Below, piece by piece: positions 6,753 through 14,617 of a stretch of 20,367 bases of DNA; the stretch's first letter is position 1, and every line of letters starts with the position of its first letter. The notes beneath the pieces are model-generated. The model had not been told where the DNA came from. It saw only the letters and a list, made by a program, of their open reading frames with translations, and made no database searches. Source of the DNA: JACQID01 sp035289125 (GTDB lineage Archaea > Aenigmatarchaeota > Aenigmatarchaeia > GW2011-AR5); contig DATDXW010000067.1 in NCBI GenBank assembly GCA_035289125.1, positions 1 to 20,367 of the forward strand, given 5' to 3'. A program made the translations under genes and the position numbers.

Positions 6753-8162
6753 ATGGAAGTCGCGAAAGAGATACTTGACATAAAGGAGAGCTACGAAACG
6801 AAGTATGGTTTCAGCGACCCCGAAAAATATTCTTTCAAAGCCAAAAAAGGGCTGAGCGGAGAAATGGTGAGGCAGATATCCGCGATAAAGAGTGAGCCGG
6901 AATGGATGCTTGATTTTCGTTTACGCGCGCTGAAGATATTTTTCTCCCGCCCGATGCCGCAGTGGGGCCCGAAGTTGGAGATAGACTTCAACAATATATT
7001 TTATTACATAAAGCCCGTGGAAAAGCAGGGCAGGAGCTGGGACGATGTGCCGAAGGACATCAAGAGCACGTTTGACAAGCTCGGCATTCCGGAAGCTGAG
7101 CGAAAGTTTCTCGCAGGCGTAGGCGCGCAATATGAAAGCGAGTCCGTTTACCACCACATCCAAAAAGAGCTTGGGCAGCAGGGCGTGATATTCTTGGACA
7201 TGGATTCCGGCTTGCGCGAGTGCCCGGAAATCGTGAAAAAACATTTTGGCAAAATAATACCTGCAGGCGACAACAAATTTGCCGCGCTTAACAGCGCCGT
7301 CTGGTCCGGCGGTTCTTTCGTTTACGTACCGGAGAACGTAAAAGTCGCAATGCCATTGCAGGCTTACTTCCGCATAAACGCGAAAAACATGGGTCAGTTT
7401 GAGCGCACTTTGATAATAACGGAGCCCGGCTCTTCCGTGCATTACGTCGAGGGGTGCTCGGCACCGTCATATTCTGAAGATTCGTTGCACGCTGCCGTAG
7501 TTGAGATACTGGCAAAGGAAAACTCGCGCCTGCGCTACACCACGATACAGAACTGGTCCAACAACGTCTATAATCTTGTGACAAAGCGCGCTCACGCTCA
7601 TCGTAACGCTGTCGTGGAATGGATTGACGGGAATTTGGGCTCAAAAATCACGATGAAATATCCGTCCGTTTATCTTCTCGGCGAAGGCGCGAAAGCGAAC
7701 ATCATATCCATCGCCTACGCCGGCCGCGGGCAGCACCAGGATGCCGGTGGCAAAGCCGTGCACATGGCAAAGAACACGTCTTCCACTATTTTGTCAAAGT
7801 CAATAAGCAAGGACGGAGGCAAGACCACGTATCGCGGCTTGCTTCGCGTTGCCAAGGGCGCCACCGGCGTTATGTCCAACGTCCGATGCGACGCGCTGAT
7901 ACTCGACGATACGTCGTCATCGGACACCGTTCCATATATGGACGTGGCGGAGAAGAACGTTTCCATAACGCACGAAGCTACCGTAGGTAAGGTGAGCGAG
8001 GAGACGCTTTTCTATCTTATGTCCCGCGGGCTCAAGGAAAGCGACGCGATGGCGCTGGTAGTTCGTGGTTTCATAGAGCCTTTCACGAAAGAGCTACCAA
8101 TGGAATATGCGGTGGAACTTAACCGTCTTGTACACATGGAAATGACGGGAGCGGTAGGGTAG
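6753..8162 (+). CDS. sufB: Fe-S cluster assembly scaffold protein SufB
   Basis: SufB forms the scaffold of the SUF complex with SufC and SufD. The 469-residue frame shows family hallmarks: YESESVYHHIQKEL, YVEGCSAPSYSEDSLHAAVVEI (C235), RAHAHRNAVVEWIDGNLGSKIT, MSNVRCDALILDD (C379) and THEATVGKVSEETLFYLMSRGL near the C-terminus. A GGAGG Shine-Dalgarno at 6740-6744 sits 8 nt before the ATG. Many archaeal SufB proteins contain inteins; this one has none. It is followed by a 60-nt gap holding one hairpin repeat and then sufD. Confidence 0.97.
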   Translation: MEVAKEILDIKESYETKYGFSDPEKYSFKAKKGLSGEMVRQISAIKSEPEWMLDFRLRALKIFFSRPMPQWGPKLEIDFNNIFYYIKPVEKQGRSWDDVPKDIKSTFDKLGIPEAERKFLAGVGAQYESESVYHHIQKELGQQGVIFLDMDSGLRECPEIVKKHFGKIIPAGDNKFAALNSAVWSGGSFVYVPENVKVAMPLQAYFRINAKNMGQFERTLIITEPGSSVHYVEGCSAPSYSEDSLHAAVVEILAKENSRLRYTTIQNWSNNVYNLVTKRAHAHRNAVVEWIDGNLGSKITMKYPSVYLLGEGAKANIISIAYAGRGQHQDAGGKAVHMAKNTSSTILSKSISKDGGKTTYRGLLRVAKGATGVMSNVRCDALILDDTSSSDTVPYMDVAEKNVSITHEATVGKVSEETLFYLMSRGLKESDAMALVVRGFIEPFTKELPMEYAVELNRLVHMEMTGAVG

Positions 8163-8182
8163 TCTAATGCCAATAATAAATT

Positions 8183-8222
8183 ATAATATGGGATACGCAC
8201 TCGCAAAGCGAGGGGTATTATT
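8183..8222 (+). repeat. Single hairpin repeat between sufB and sufD
   Basis: The sufB-sufD gap is almost entirely one repeat unit: ATAATATGGGATACGCA, the perfect stem CTCGC-AAA-GCGAG (8200-8212), then GGGTATTATT directly abutting the sufD ATG at 8223. ATAC (left) and GTAT (right) can also pair to form an outer stem. GAGGGG at 8210-8215 serves as Shine-Dalgarno, and its first bases are inside the hairpin arm. Copies lie upstream of sufC and of the RHH gene at 16546. Confidence 0.75.
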
Positions 8223-9329
8223 ATGATTATTGACAATAAATCGCTGTTATTGCTGTCGAAAAACGCGCCGCGCTGGATTGCAGAGCGGAGAGAAAGCGCG
8301 GCGAAGAGCTTTTTTAATGCGCCCATGCCTTCGGAACGTGAAGAAGCATGGCGCTACACGACGCTTGGCAACATGGAAATAAAGTCTTCAAGCGATGCCT
8401 TGCTGAAAGTAAGCGGAAAGTGCGCTACGCCCATGAGCGCGGAAACGGAAAAGCTTATTCCTGCATCGGCAGGCGAGGACAAGTTTGACTTCTTCAACAA
8501 TGCGTTCTGGACTTCCGGATATTCGGTAGTCGTGCCGGACAACATGGATGCGGGTGTCATTGAAGCGCGCATCGGTGCAGGAATAACGCGAAGCGTCGTG
8601 GTGCTGGGAAAGAACGCGAAAGCGGAGATCGTGGAATATATAAGCGGCGGAAGCGGCGTGACGTCAAACTTTCTTTACGTGGTAACTGGCGAGAACGCGC
8701 ATGCCAGTGTGTACTCGGTAAGCGACCTTGCAAGCGGCGTGCGCGACTTTTCATACAAACGCGCTTTTCTCAATAGTAACAGTTCAGTAACGTGGAACGT
8801 CGCCCAGTTCGGCTCGGCGCTTAGCAGGATAAAGGTTGACAATCACTTCAACGGGGAAGGCTCTTCATCGCGCGTCACCGGTCTCTTCGGCGCTTCTGGC
8901 TTGCAGCACATGGACCTCACGACGAACGCTTTCCACAACGTGCCCAACACCTCCTGCACGATGAACATCAAAGGCGCGCTGAAAGATAGCGCCAGCCACG
9001 TCTATCGAGGCCTGATAAAAATAGAGAAGGCGGCGAAAAACACGTCTTCGTATCTTTCCGACCATGCGCTGGCGCTAAGCAAGAATGCTTCGGCTAACAG
9101 CATTCCGAGTCTGATGATAGACAACAACGACGTGAAATGCGGGCATTCTGCGTCCGTCGGCAATGTAGACGAGGAGAAGTTGCTTTACATCATGTCACGC
9201 GGGCTTGACCGCAAGAGCGCGGAAAATCTTATTGTGGAAGGGTTTTTCTCACATATGATAGCTTCCGTCCCTTCGGAAAAGATGCGTTCCGAATTCTCAC
9301 GGATAGTAAGAGAGAGGATACTATGCTGA
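8223..9329 (+). CDS. sufD: Fe-S cluster assembly protein SufD
   Basis: This 368-residue paralogue of SufB completes the SufBCD scaffold. Typical elements are an N-terminal EREEAWRYTTL segment, the beta-helix core (GLFGASGLQHMDLTTNAFHN, SHVYRGLIKIEKAAKNTSSY) and the C-terminal MIDNNDVKCGHSASVGNVDE followed by LLYIMSRGLDRKSAENLIVEGFF. The conserved His of KCGHSAS corresponds to the His implicated in cluster assembly in bacterial SufD. Its start codon directly follows a hairpin repeat. The last codons overlap the sufS start by 7 nt. Confidence 0.95.
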   Translation: MIIDNKSLLLLSKNAPRWIAERRESAAKSFFNAPMPSEREEAWRYTTLGNMEIKSSSDALLKVSGKCATPMSAETEKLIPASAGEDKFDFFNNAFWTSGYSVVVPDNMDAGVIEARIGAGITRSVVVLGKNAKAEIVEYISGGSGVTSNFLYVVTGENAHASVYSVSDLASGVRDFSYKRAFLNSNSSVTWNVAQFGSALSRIKVDNHFNGEGSSSRVTGLFGASGLQHMDLTTNAFHNVPNTSCTMNIKGALKDSASHVYRGLIKIEKAAKNTSSYLSDHALALSKNASANSIPSLMIDNNDVKCGHSASVGNVDEEKLLYIMSRGLDRKSAENLIVEGFFSHMIASVPSEKMRSEFSRIVRERILC

Positions 9330-10528
9330 ACATAGAAAAAATAAAAAAAGACTTTCCCATCCTCGCAAGGAAAATAAAGGGCAATCAACTGTACTACTTG
9401 GACAGCGCGGCTACTTCACAAAAGCCGATGCAGGTACTGAAAGCGATGAATGATTACTACGAAAAGCACAACTCTAACGTTCATCGCGGCGTCCACACGC
9501 TGAGCGAGGAAGCCACGGAATTTTACGAAGGCGCGCGGAAGAAGGTCGCCGGTTTCATAAATGCGGAAGAAAAAGAAATCATCTTCACCAAAAACGCCAC
9601 AGAGGCGATAAACCTCGTTTCTAGGACGCTGGGCGTGAAACGAGGCGACGAAATTTTGTCCACTGTTATGGAGCATCACTCCAACATAGTGCCGTGGCAG
9701 ATGTTGAATGGAGTGAAGGTCAGATACGTTGATATAGACAAAAACGGGAATCTGGACATGGGCGATTACGAAAAAATGATAAGTGAAAAAACAAAGCTTG
9801 TGGCTGTGACGCACGTATCAAACGTGCTTGGAACGGTAAACGACGTGCGCAAGATAGCAAAGCTGGCTCATGACGTTGGCGCGCTGTGCCTGGTGGACGG
9901 GGCGCAGAGCGTGCCCCACATGTCGGTGGACGTGAAGCGTTTGGGCGTTGATTTTCTCGCTTTTTCAGGGCACAAGATGCTCGGGCCCACCGGCATAGGA
10001 TGCCTTTACGGCAGTAAGGACGTTCTTGATTTCATGAATCCGTTCATGGGCGGCGGCGACATGATAAAGGAAGTCACGCTGGCGAAGACGACTTACAATG
10101 AAGTGCCGCACAAGTTTGAAGCCGGCACTCCTGACATAGCCGGTGCCGTCGGATTGGGCACGGCAGTGGATTATCTTTCTGTTCTCGGCATGGGTAACGT
10201 ACAGAAGCACGAAGAGGCTTTGGCGACGATGGCAATGGAAGAGTTGGCAAAGCTCAAGGACGTGGAAATATACGGCCCCAAAAAGCGTGCCGGCGTTGTC
10301 GCTTTCAACGTTCACGGTCTGCATTCTCATGACGTGGCATCCATGCTTGACGAGCATGGCATAGCCGTCCGTTCCGGTCACCATTGTGCCCAGCCTCTGA
10401 TGACACGGTTGGGCATCGTGTCTGCTGCGCGCGCCAGTTTTTACGTTTACAACAACGAGAGGGATGTGCTTAAATTGGCTTCGTCATTGAGGGATATTAT
10501 CAACCAGATACGAGGTAGAGTAGGATGA
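9323..10528 (+). CDS. sufS: Cysteine desulfurase SufS
   Basis: SufS is the PLP-dependent group II cysteine desulfurase that supplies sulfur to the SUF scaffold. The 401-residue chain contains YLDSAATSQKP at the N-terminus, MEHHSNIVPWQ, THVSNVLGT, LVDGAQSVPHM, the PLP lysine K218 in SGHKMLGPTGIG, and the persulfide cysteine C355 in RSGHHCAQPLM, the short-loop context typical of SufS. It overlaps sufD by 7 nt and has a GAGAGAGG-type ribosome binding site inside sufD. Its stop overlaps the start of the small membrane ORF (ATGA). Confidence 0.96.
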   Translation: MLNIEKIKKDFPILARKIKGNQLYYLDSAATSQKPMQVLKAMNDYYEKHNSNVHRGVHTLSEEATEFYEGARKKVAGFINAEEKEIIFTKNATEAINLVSRTLGVKRGDEILSTVMEHHSNIVPWQMLNGVKVRYVDIDKNGNLDMGDYEKMISEKTKLVAVTHVSNVLGTVNDVRKIAKLAHDVGALCLVDGAQSVPHMSVDVKRLGVDFLAFSGHKMLGPTGIGCLYGSKDVLDFMNPFMGGGDMIKEVTLAKTTYNEVPHKFEAGTPDIAGAVGLGTAVDYLSVLGMGNVQKHEEALATMAMEELAKLKDVEIYGPKKRAGVVAFNVHGLHSHDVASMLDEHGIAVRSGHHCAQPLMTRLGIVSAARASFYVYNNERDVLKLASSLRDIINQIRGRVG

Positions 10529-10689
10529 AGGGAACTCCGGCATATTTCGTGATGATAAGCGTGCTCGGCATAATGGTCGGCCTGTTTTTGGTGTTCATGG
10601 GCGTGAACGGCACAGGACTTAACCCGATGTTGACACTGATAATAGGGATTTTTGTCACGATAAAAGAGATACTGGACATCTTCCATTAG
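10525..10689 (+). CDS. Small two-helix membrane protein inside the suf operon
   Basis: A 54-codon frame starts at ATG 10525, overlapping the sufS stop, with GAGGT about 10 nt upstream. It encodes two hydrophobic segments: YFVMISVLGIMVGLFLVFMG (about residues 7-26) and NPMLTLIIGIFVTIKEILDI (about 33-52), separated by a short VNGTGL turn. It ends 20 nt before sufU. I know of no SUF component of this kind. Its overlap with sufS and placement before sufU suggest a real, translated gene, perhaps a membrane tether or an unrelated passenger. It is short enough that gene callers may miss it. Confidence 0.72.
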   Translation: MKGTPAYFVMISVLGIMVGLFLVFMGVNGTGLNPMLTLIIGIFVTIKEILDIFH

Positions 10690-10709
10690 CTTGCAGAAAG
10701 GCTGAAATC

Positions 10710-11099
10710 ATGTACGACATGTATCAGGAAAACATTCTTGACCATTTCAGGAACCCGCGCAACTTCGGCGCGCTGGAAAATCCGGACGCCGCGGCAAGCG
10801 ACGTCAATCCGACATGCGGCGACAAGCTCGGATTCCATGTGCAAATAACGGGGGAAAAAATAACCGGCATAAAATTCATGGGGCAAGGTTGTGCAATCTC
10901 GCAATCTTCCGCTTCAATGCTCACTGAGGTTGTTCTTGAAAAAACCGTTGAAGAAACGGCTAAACTTGGGAAAGAAGACGTATTCGCGATGCTTGGCATA
11001 CCGCTTTCCGCTTCGCGGGTCAATTGCGCGCTGCTGTCGCTGAAGGTTCTCAAGATTGCCCTGTACGAATACATGGGGAAAAAGTACGACGAGGATTAG
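10710..11099 (+). CDS. sufU: SufU/IscU-type Fe-S scaffold or sulfurtransferase
   Basis: The 129-residue protein begins MYDMYQENILDHFRNPRNFG, a family N-terminus, and has the three conserved cysteines: C36 in NPTCGDK (with D38), C61 in GQGCAISQSSASML and C106 in RVNCALLSL. The GxGCxISxxSASM form and the R-x-x-C-A-x-L-S end resemble Gram-positive SufU rather than IscU, but the insert between the second and third Cys is shorter. SufU receives sulfur from SufS, usually through a zinc site. The stop shares bases with the stop of the convergent gene (TTAG at 11096-11099). Confidence 0.92.
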   Translation: MYDMYQENILDHFRNPRNFGALENPDAAASDVNPTCGDKLGFHVQITGEKITGIKFMGQGCAISQSSASMLTEVVLEKTVEETAKLGKEDVFAMLGIPLSASRVNCALLSLKVLKIALYEYMGKKYDED

Positions 11100-11602
11100 C
11101 GAACGCCAGTGCCGTTGAGAAAGTCGCGGACGCCTTCCATGTATCTCATTCTTTTCATTTTTTTCCTGCCTACAACGGGAACTTCAAGGTACTTTACCAC
11201 GGCAGTGAAAGGCACGAAATTGGCGGCGTATACATGGTTGTCGTAGTGTGAGGCGTCGGTTAGCTCATGTATTCCTGGAACACTGTCGGCATTGAGCATA
11301 TATATATTCACATTGCGTAACCTGAAATCGTTGTCCGCGGCTGTTGATATCTGCCGCGCTAGCGAGGCATAAGCGCCTTCAAGCGTGGAAACAATAGCTA
11401 TGCCCCTGTAAGCCACTGCAATACCCATGTTTCTACATGAATCAGGGGTCCGCGTTCTTGATGTCAGCGATTGAGGATGAGAAAGCCCTGCATCATCGGC
11501 ATTTTCATCGTAATAATCAAAATCGATGCCCGTATGGTCCACAATGCGCCTTTCCCAGAAGCCTTTCCTGAATTTCGCAATGCCAATATAAAGAAACGGC
11601 AC
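11096..11602 (-). CDS. Hypothetical protein downstream of psmA, 168 residues
   Basis: I do not recognise this protein. It starts with GTG one base after the psmA stop, so it is probably translated from the psmA transcript, and it ends by overlapping the sufU stop from the opposite strand. The N-terminus MPFLYIGIAKFRKGFWERR is basic; the middle has an acidic stretch (DFDYYDENADD). The second half (MGIAVAYRGIAIVSTLEGAYASLARQI and NFVPFTAVVKYLEVPVVGRKK) looks like a folded alpha/beta domain. No catalytic motif or membrane helix is evident. Archaeal psmA usually neighbours RNase P and exosome genes; I see no convincing similarity to those here. Confidence 0.65.
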   Translation of the reverse strand: MPFLYIGIAKFRKGFWERRIVDHTGIDFDYYDENADDAGLSHPQSLTSRTRTPDSCRNMGIAVAYRGIAIVSTLEGAYASLARQISTAADNDFRLRNVNIYMLNADSVPGIHELTDASHYDNHVYAANFVPFTAVVKYLEVPVVGRKKMKRMRYMEGVRDFLNGTGVR

Positions 11603-11603
11603 G

Positions 11604-12302
11604 TCACTCAGCCACTGCTTTTTTCAATTCCTGCTCCTGGAGCTTGTAAAATTTCCCGTTCTCGTCCACCCCTATCTCCGTGCTTTTCAGCGTGATTTTC
11701 TCCTCCGCAGCGCGGAGGGATGCAACAGCAAGCTTTATCGCATTGTCCCTAGGCATGTTGTCCTTGTAATTTTTTATCAGGTATTCCTTCGCTTCCTTCG
11801 TTCCCCTGCCAAGTGCGTGCGCCTTCCACTGGCGCATCGTGCCGGACGGGTCAACCTCATAGAGCCGTCCTTCACCGGCAAAGAGCAGCCCTGCCCCATA
11901 AGGTCGTATCCCTCCCATCTGCGTGAAGCGCTGGACACGGTCGGATACGTCCTTGACGAGCGTGTTCGTTTCTATGCGCGAGTCGTAAGTAATGCGGTTC
12001 ACCTGCGCTCCCACGCGCGCTATGTCCACGAGAACGCGGCAATCCGCCAGAATGCCGCACGTTGCCGCGCCTATATGTTCGTCTATCTTGGCTATTTTTT
12101 CGACTCTGTCCGAAACCATGAGGCTCTGCAGGACACGCGTCGCCGCGAGCACGACGCCGCCGGCGAAAACAACGCCTACAACGGTAGAGGCTTTGTCCAC
12201 TGCCTTGCGGGCATACTCTACTTGATACATGCGGCCTTCAGGCGAGAAAACCGCGATAGCGCGGTCGTACCCCATCTGCTGCACCGGCGCCTGGAATTCC
12301 AT
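11604..12302 (-). CDS. psmA: 20S proteasome alpha subunit
   Basis: PsmA forms the outer heptameric rings and the gate of the archaeal 20S proteasome. The 232-residue chain shows the family signature YDRAIAVFSPEGRMYQVEYARKAV near the N-terminus, followed by STVVGVVFAGGVVLAA, GILADCRVLVD, and the C-terminal half with RPYGAGLLFAGE and EVDPSGTMRQWKAHALGRG. The usual start is the ATG at 12302 (MEFQAPVQQMGYDRAI); a GTG at 12311 would add three residues. The upstream region is AT-rich and shared with the divergent pentapeptide gene. The beta subunit is not in this window. Confidence 0.97.
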   Translation of the reverse strand: MEFQAPVQQMGYDRAIAVFSPEGRMYQVEYARKAVDKASTVVGVVFAGGVVLAATRVLQSLMVSDRVEKIAKIDEHIGAATCGILADCRVLVDIARVGAQVNRITYDSRIETNTLVKDVSDRVQRFTQMGGIRPYGAGLLFAGEGRLYEVDPSGTMRQWKAHALGRGTKEAKEYLIKNYKDNMPRDNAIKLAVASLRAAEEKITLKSTEIGVDENGKFYKLQEQELKKAVAE

Positions 12303-12394
12303 AAAAATCACTATATTTTATTTTATCTGTTAATCTAAACTTATGGGTTAGAAGCTTAAATATGTTTTAAAGATTTACTGTCGCATCCATTATC
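12303..12394. promoter_or_regulatory. Divergent promoter region of psmA and the pentapeptide gene
   Basis: The 92-nt gap is strongly AT-rich. On the plus strand CTTAAATA (12355-12362) and TTTTAAAG (12365-12372) lie 40-23 nt before the ATG at 12395. On the minus strand GATAAAATAAAATATAG (12311-12327) precedes psmA, closer to its start than is typical, so the psmA start or TSS is less certain. Confidence 0.45.
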
Positions 12395-13105
12395 ATGAAA
12401 TTCGCCGAAATCATGACGACAAAGCGCGTTCTGGAAGAATACGGGAACGGGCGGCGGGATTTTTCCCGCGTCAAAGTCCAGATGGCAGACTTCACGGACA
12501 AGGATATTCGCGGCATTGTTTTCCGTGACGCAGAAGTCAGCCACGCTTATTTTCAAAGAGCAAACTTAGAAGGCGCGGATTTCACCGACGCGAACGTTGA
12601 GTGGTGCGATTTCTCCAGAGCCATCGTAAAGAATGCGACTTTCGCACGAGCGAAGATGGGGTATTCGCTTTTCACTGACGTAATATTTGAAAACACGAAT
12701 CTTAGCAACGCCGATGTGCAGTCCAGCTTGCTCTTTAACGCAGACATATCGCGAGCCAATATAACGGGAGCAAATTTCTACAACTGCGCTTTTAGGGCGT
12801 CCGACTTGACGCAGGAAGGCATATCCATAGCAAGACAGAAATTCATGGAATCAGGCAGTGGCCTGCCTTACGAAGTCAAGATGATGATTGAATTTTCGCT
12901 GAAGCGCGTGCAGGACAAGTTCAATGTCATGCAGATGGTTCAGGAAGAAACCCCGCGTGGCTCTGCTTACAGCTTAAGCGTCGGAAAAGGATATTCAGTC
13001 AAAATTGCAAACGACGAAGGCGGCGCGGCGTACGAATCACAGAACCCGTACCGCTCCGAAGTGAAGTACAAGGCGAGAAATGCTTATAGGCCTGTTGGAT
13101 TTTAA
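12395..13105 (+). CDS. Pentapeptide-repeat protein
   Basis: From about residue 22 to 137 this 236-residue protein is built of roughly twenty consecutive five-residue repeats of the A(D/N)(L/F)xx type, for example NLEGA-DFTDA-NVEWC-DFSRA and NLSNA-DVQSS-LLFNA-DISRA. These fold as a right-handed quadrilateral beta-helix. The C-terminal 100 residues are different: an amphipathic helix (YEVKMMIEFSLKRVQDKF) and a Tyr/Gly/Asn-rich tail. No signal peptide is visible. Pentapeptide proteins include DNA-mimic gyrase protectors and many of unknown role; nothing here selects one. A TATA-like box precedes the start at 12395; an ATG at 12413 is an alternative. Its stop overlaps that of the convergent 44-codon gene. 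Confidence 0.88.
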   Translation: MKFAEIMTTKRVLEEYGNGRRDFSRVKVQMADFTDKDIRGIVFRDAEVSHAYFQRANLEGADFTDANVEWCDFSRAIVKNATFARAKMGYSLFTDVIFENTNLSNADVQSSLLFNADISRANITGANFYNCAFRASDLTQEGISIARQKFMESGSGLPYEVKMMIEFSLKRVQDKFNVMQMVQEETPRGSAYSLSVGKGYSVKIANDEGGAAYESQNPYRSEVKYKARNAYRPVGF

Positions 13106-13236
13106 CGAATGATTATTACTCCACGAATAAAAGTAGCCATACCACGATAAGCGTCGGCTCTATCGGAAGGAGGCAAGTGCGAAATTGCTGTCTCTAGTTT
13201 CGATGCTCCGACATTCATTTGACCTGTCAATGTCAT
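13102..13236 (-). CDS. Candidate 44-residue small protein with its own promoter
   Basis: An ATG at 13236 on the minus strand opens a 44-codon frame (starts MTLTGQMNVGASKLETAI, ends GMATFIRGVIIIR) that stops in TTAA shared with the stop of the convergent pentapeptide gene. A good TATA box (ATTTATAAG, 13259-13267) is centred 27 nt before the ATG, predicting a leaderless mRNA, and a T5 tract separates it from SRP54 upstream. The predicted peptide is probably one amphipathic helix followed by a hydrophobic basic tail. I do not recognise it. The promoter and spacing make it more likely than chance, but conservation is untested. Confidence 0.5.
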   Translation of the reverse strand: MTLTGQMNVGASKLETAISHLPPSDRADAYRGMATFIRGVIIIR

Positions 13237-13258
13237 ATCTTATTTAATAACCAATATG

Positions 13259-13267
13259 CTTATAAAT
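13259..13267 (-). promoter_or_regulatory. TATA box for the 44-codon ORF
   Basis: ATTTATAAG on the minus strand lies 23-31 nt before the ATG at 13236. It is directed away from SRP54, whose 3' end it follows. Confidence 0.5.
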
Positions 13268-13271
13268 CCCT

Positions 13272-13276
13272 AAAAA
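13272..13276 (-). terminator. Oligo-T terminator directly after srp54
   Basis: Five T residues on the minus strand follow the srp54 TAA without a spacer (TAATTTTTAGG), consistent with an archaeal oligo-U terminator. Confidence 0.4.
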
Positions 13277-14563
13277 TTACAACCCGAGCCGCCTGAACAT
13301 TCCGCTTCTCTTCAGCTTCGCGGGCGACAGGCTTTTCATGAGCTTCTTTGATTTTGCATAATTCGCGACGAGTTCGCGCACTTCGCTTTCGGCAGTGCCG
13401 GAGCCAGTGGCTATGCGCTTCACCCGCAATGGATTCAGGATGTCAGCGTTCGCTTTTTCCTCCTGCGTCATCGAGTCAATCATGTGCTTCCACTTCTTTA
13501 TCTTGCCTTCTTGCGCGTCCACGTCGCCTGCTTTCCCTTTGAATCTGCCAAGCCCCATCATGTCCAGTATCTGCGAGAACGAGCCCATTTTCTTTATTGA
13601 CTCGAATTGCGAGTAAAACTCGTCTATTGTGAATTCGCCTGTCATGACTTTCTCGGCTTTCTTTTCGTCCATGCTTTCACGCGCCTTTTCAAGCAGCGTC
13701 TCCATGTCCGGGAAGCCGACGAGCCGGCCGACAAATTTTCTTGGGTCGTACTGCTCCATATTTTCGATGTTTTCTCCAGTGGTTATGAAAATGACCTTTG
13801 CGCCCGTTTCTTTGCACGCGGTCAGCGCGCCTCCGCCTTTTGCCGTGGAATCCATTTTCGTCACGATGACGTCCGTTATTCCGAGCGCGTCATGGAATGC
13901 CTTTGCCTGCTCGCGCGCCGCCTGCCCTATGTCTGCGGGTATGATTAAAATGCGCTCGTCCGGCGAAACCGCAGAGCTGACGGACTTTATTTCTTCTATG
14001 AGCGCCACATCCAGCGCGTTCCTTCCCGAAGTGTCGAAAATGAATACGTCAGTATTGAGCTTCAGCGCGTTCCTTGCTATGCGCGCCGCGTCTTTCCCGT
14101 TTTTCTCGCCGTAAAACTGCGCGTCTGTTTTTTTCGCCAGTTGCTCCAATTGCTCATAAGCCGCGGGCCTGAAAGTGTCGCACGCGACAAGCGCCGTCTT
14201 AAGCCCTTTTTTCTGATAAAATCTGGCGAGCTTTGCGGCAGTAGTGGTCTTTCCTGTGCCGTAAAGACCGGACAAGAGTATGCGTTTTGGCTGTATGGTT
14301 ATCGCCGTCTTTTCGCTGCCCAGTATATCCGTCAGTTCATCATAGACTATCTTTATGACGTGTTCTTTTCTTGAAAGCCCGTCAGGAAGCTTCGTCATCG
14401 CTTTTTCGCGGATGGCGTCGCTTAAGCGCATCACGAGCGTTACATCTACGTCCGCCGCGAGCATTGTCCGTTGCACGTCGCGAACCAACTCTTCGACGTG
14501 CTCGCGGTCGACTATACCAAGGCGCGAAAGCTTATCTATGCTCTCTTTCAGTTTGTCAAGCAT
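13277..14563 (-). CDS. srp54: Signal recognition particle GTPase SRP54
   Basis: SRP54 binds signal peptides and 7S RNA and targets ribosomes to the membrane through FtsY. The 428-residue protein has the N domain (MLDKLKESIDKLSRLG...), then the G domain with P-loop GLYGTGKTTT (99-108), DTFRPAAYEQL, the DTSGR switch element and TKMDSTAKGGGAL, then the M domain beginning after MTGEFTIDEFYSQFESIKKMG. The RNA-binding helix-turn-helix RVKRIATGSGT is present. The M domain ends soon after RLGL, without a long tail. The P-loop has Tyr and Thr where most archaeal proteins have Gln and Ser (GLQGSGKTT). A TATA-like box precedes the ATG at 14563. Its receptor gene ftsY lies 2.8 kb away on the same strand. 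Confidence 0.97.
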   Translation of the reverse strand: MLDKLKESIDKLSRLGIVDREHVEELVRDVQRTMLAADVDVTLVMRLSDAIREKAMTKLPDGLSRKEHVIKIVYDELTDILGSEKTAITIQPKRILLSGLYGTGKTTTAAKLARFYQKKGLKTALVACDTFRPAAYEQLEQLAKKTDAQFYGEKNGKDAARIARNALKLNTDVFIFDTSGRNALDVALIEEIKSVSSAVSPDERILIIPADIGQAAREQAKAFHDALGITDVIVTKMDSTAKGGGALTACKETGAKVIFITTGENIENMEQYDPRKFVGRLVGFPDMETLLEKARESMDEKKAEKVMTGEFTIDEFYSQFESIKKMGSFSQILDMMGLGRFKGKAGDVDAQEGKIKKWKHMIDSMTQEEKANADILNPLRVKRIATGSGTAESEVRELVANYAKSKKLMKSLSPAKLKRSGMFRRLGL

Positions 14564-14581
14564 GGGAATAATTGGTGAGAA

Positions 14582-14592
14582 TGCTTAAAACG
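14582..14592 (-). promoter_or_regulatory. TATA-like box of srp54
   Basis: CGTTTTAAGCA on the minus strand is centred about 24 nt before the srp54 ATG, matching a leaderless promoter. Confidence 0.4.
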
Positions 14593-14617
14593 ATTGGGTT
14601 GGTAAAAGAGCAAAAGG

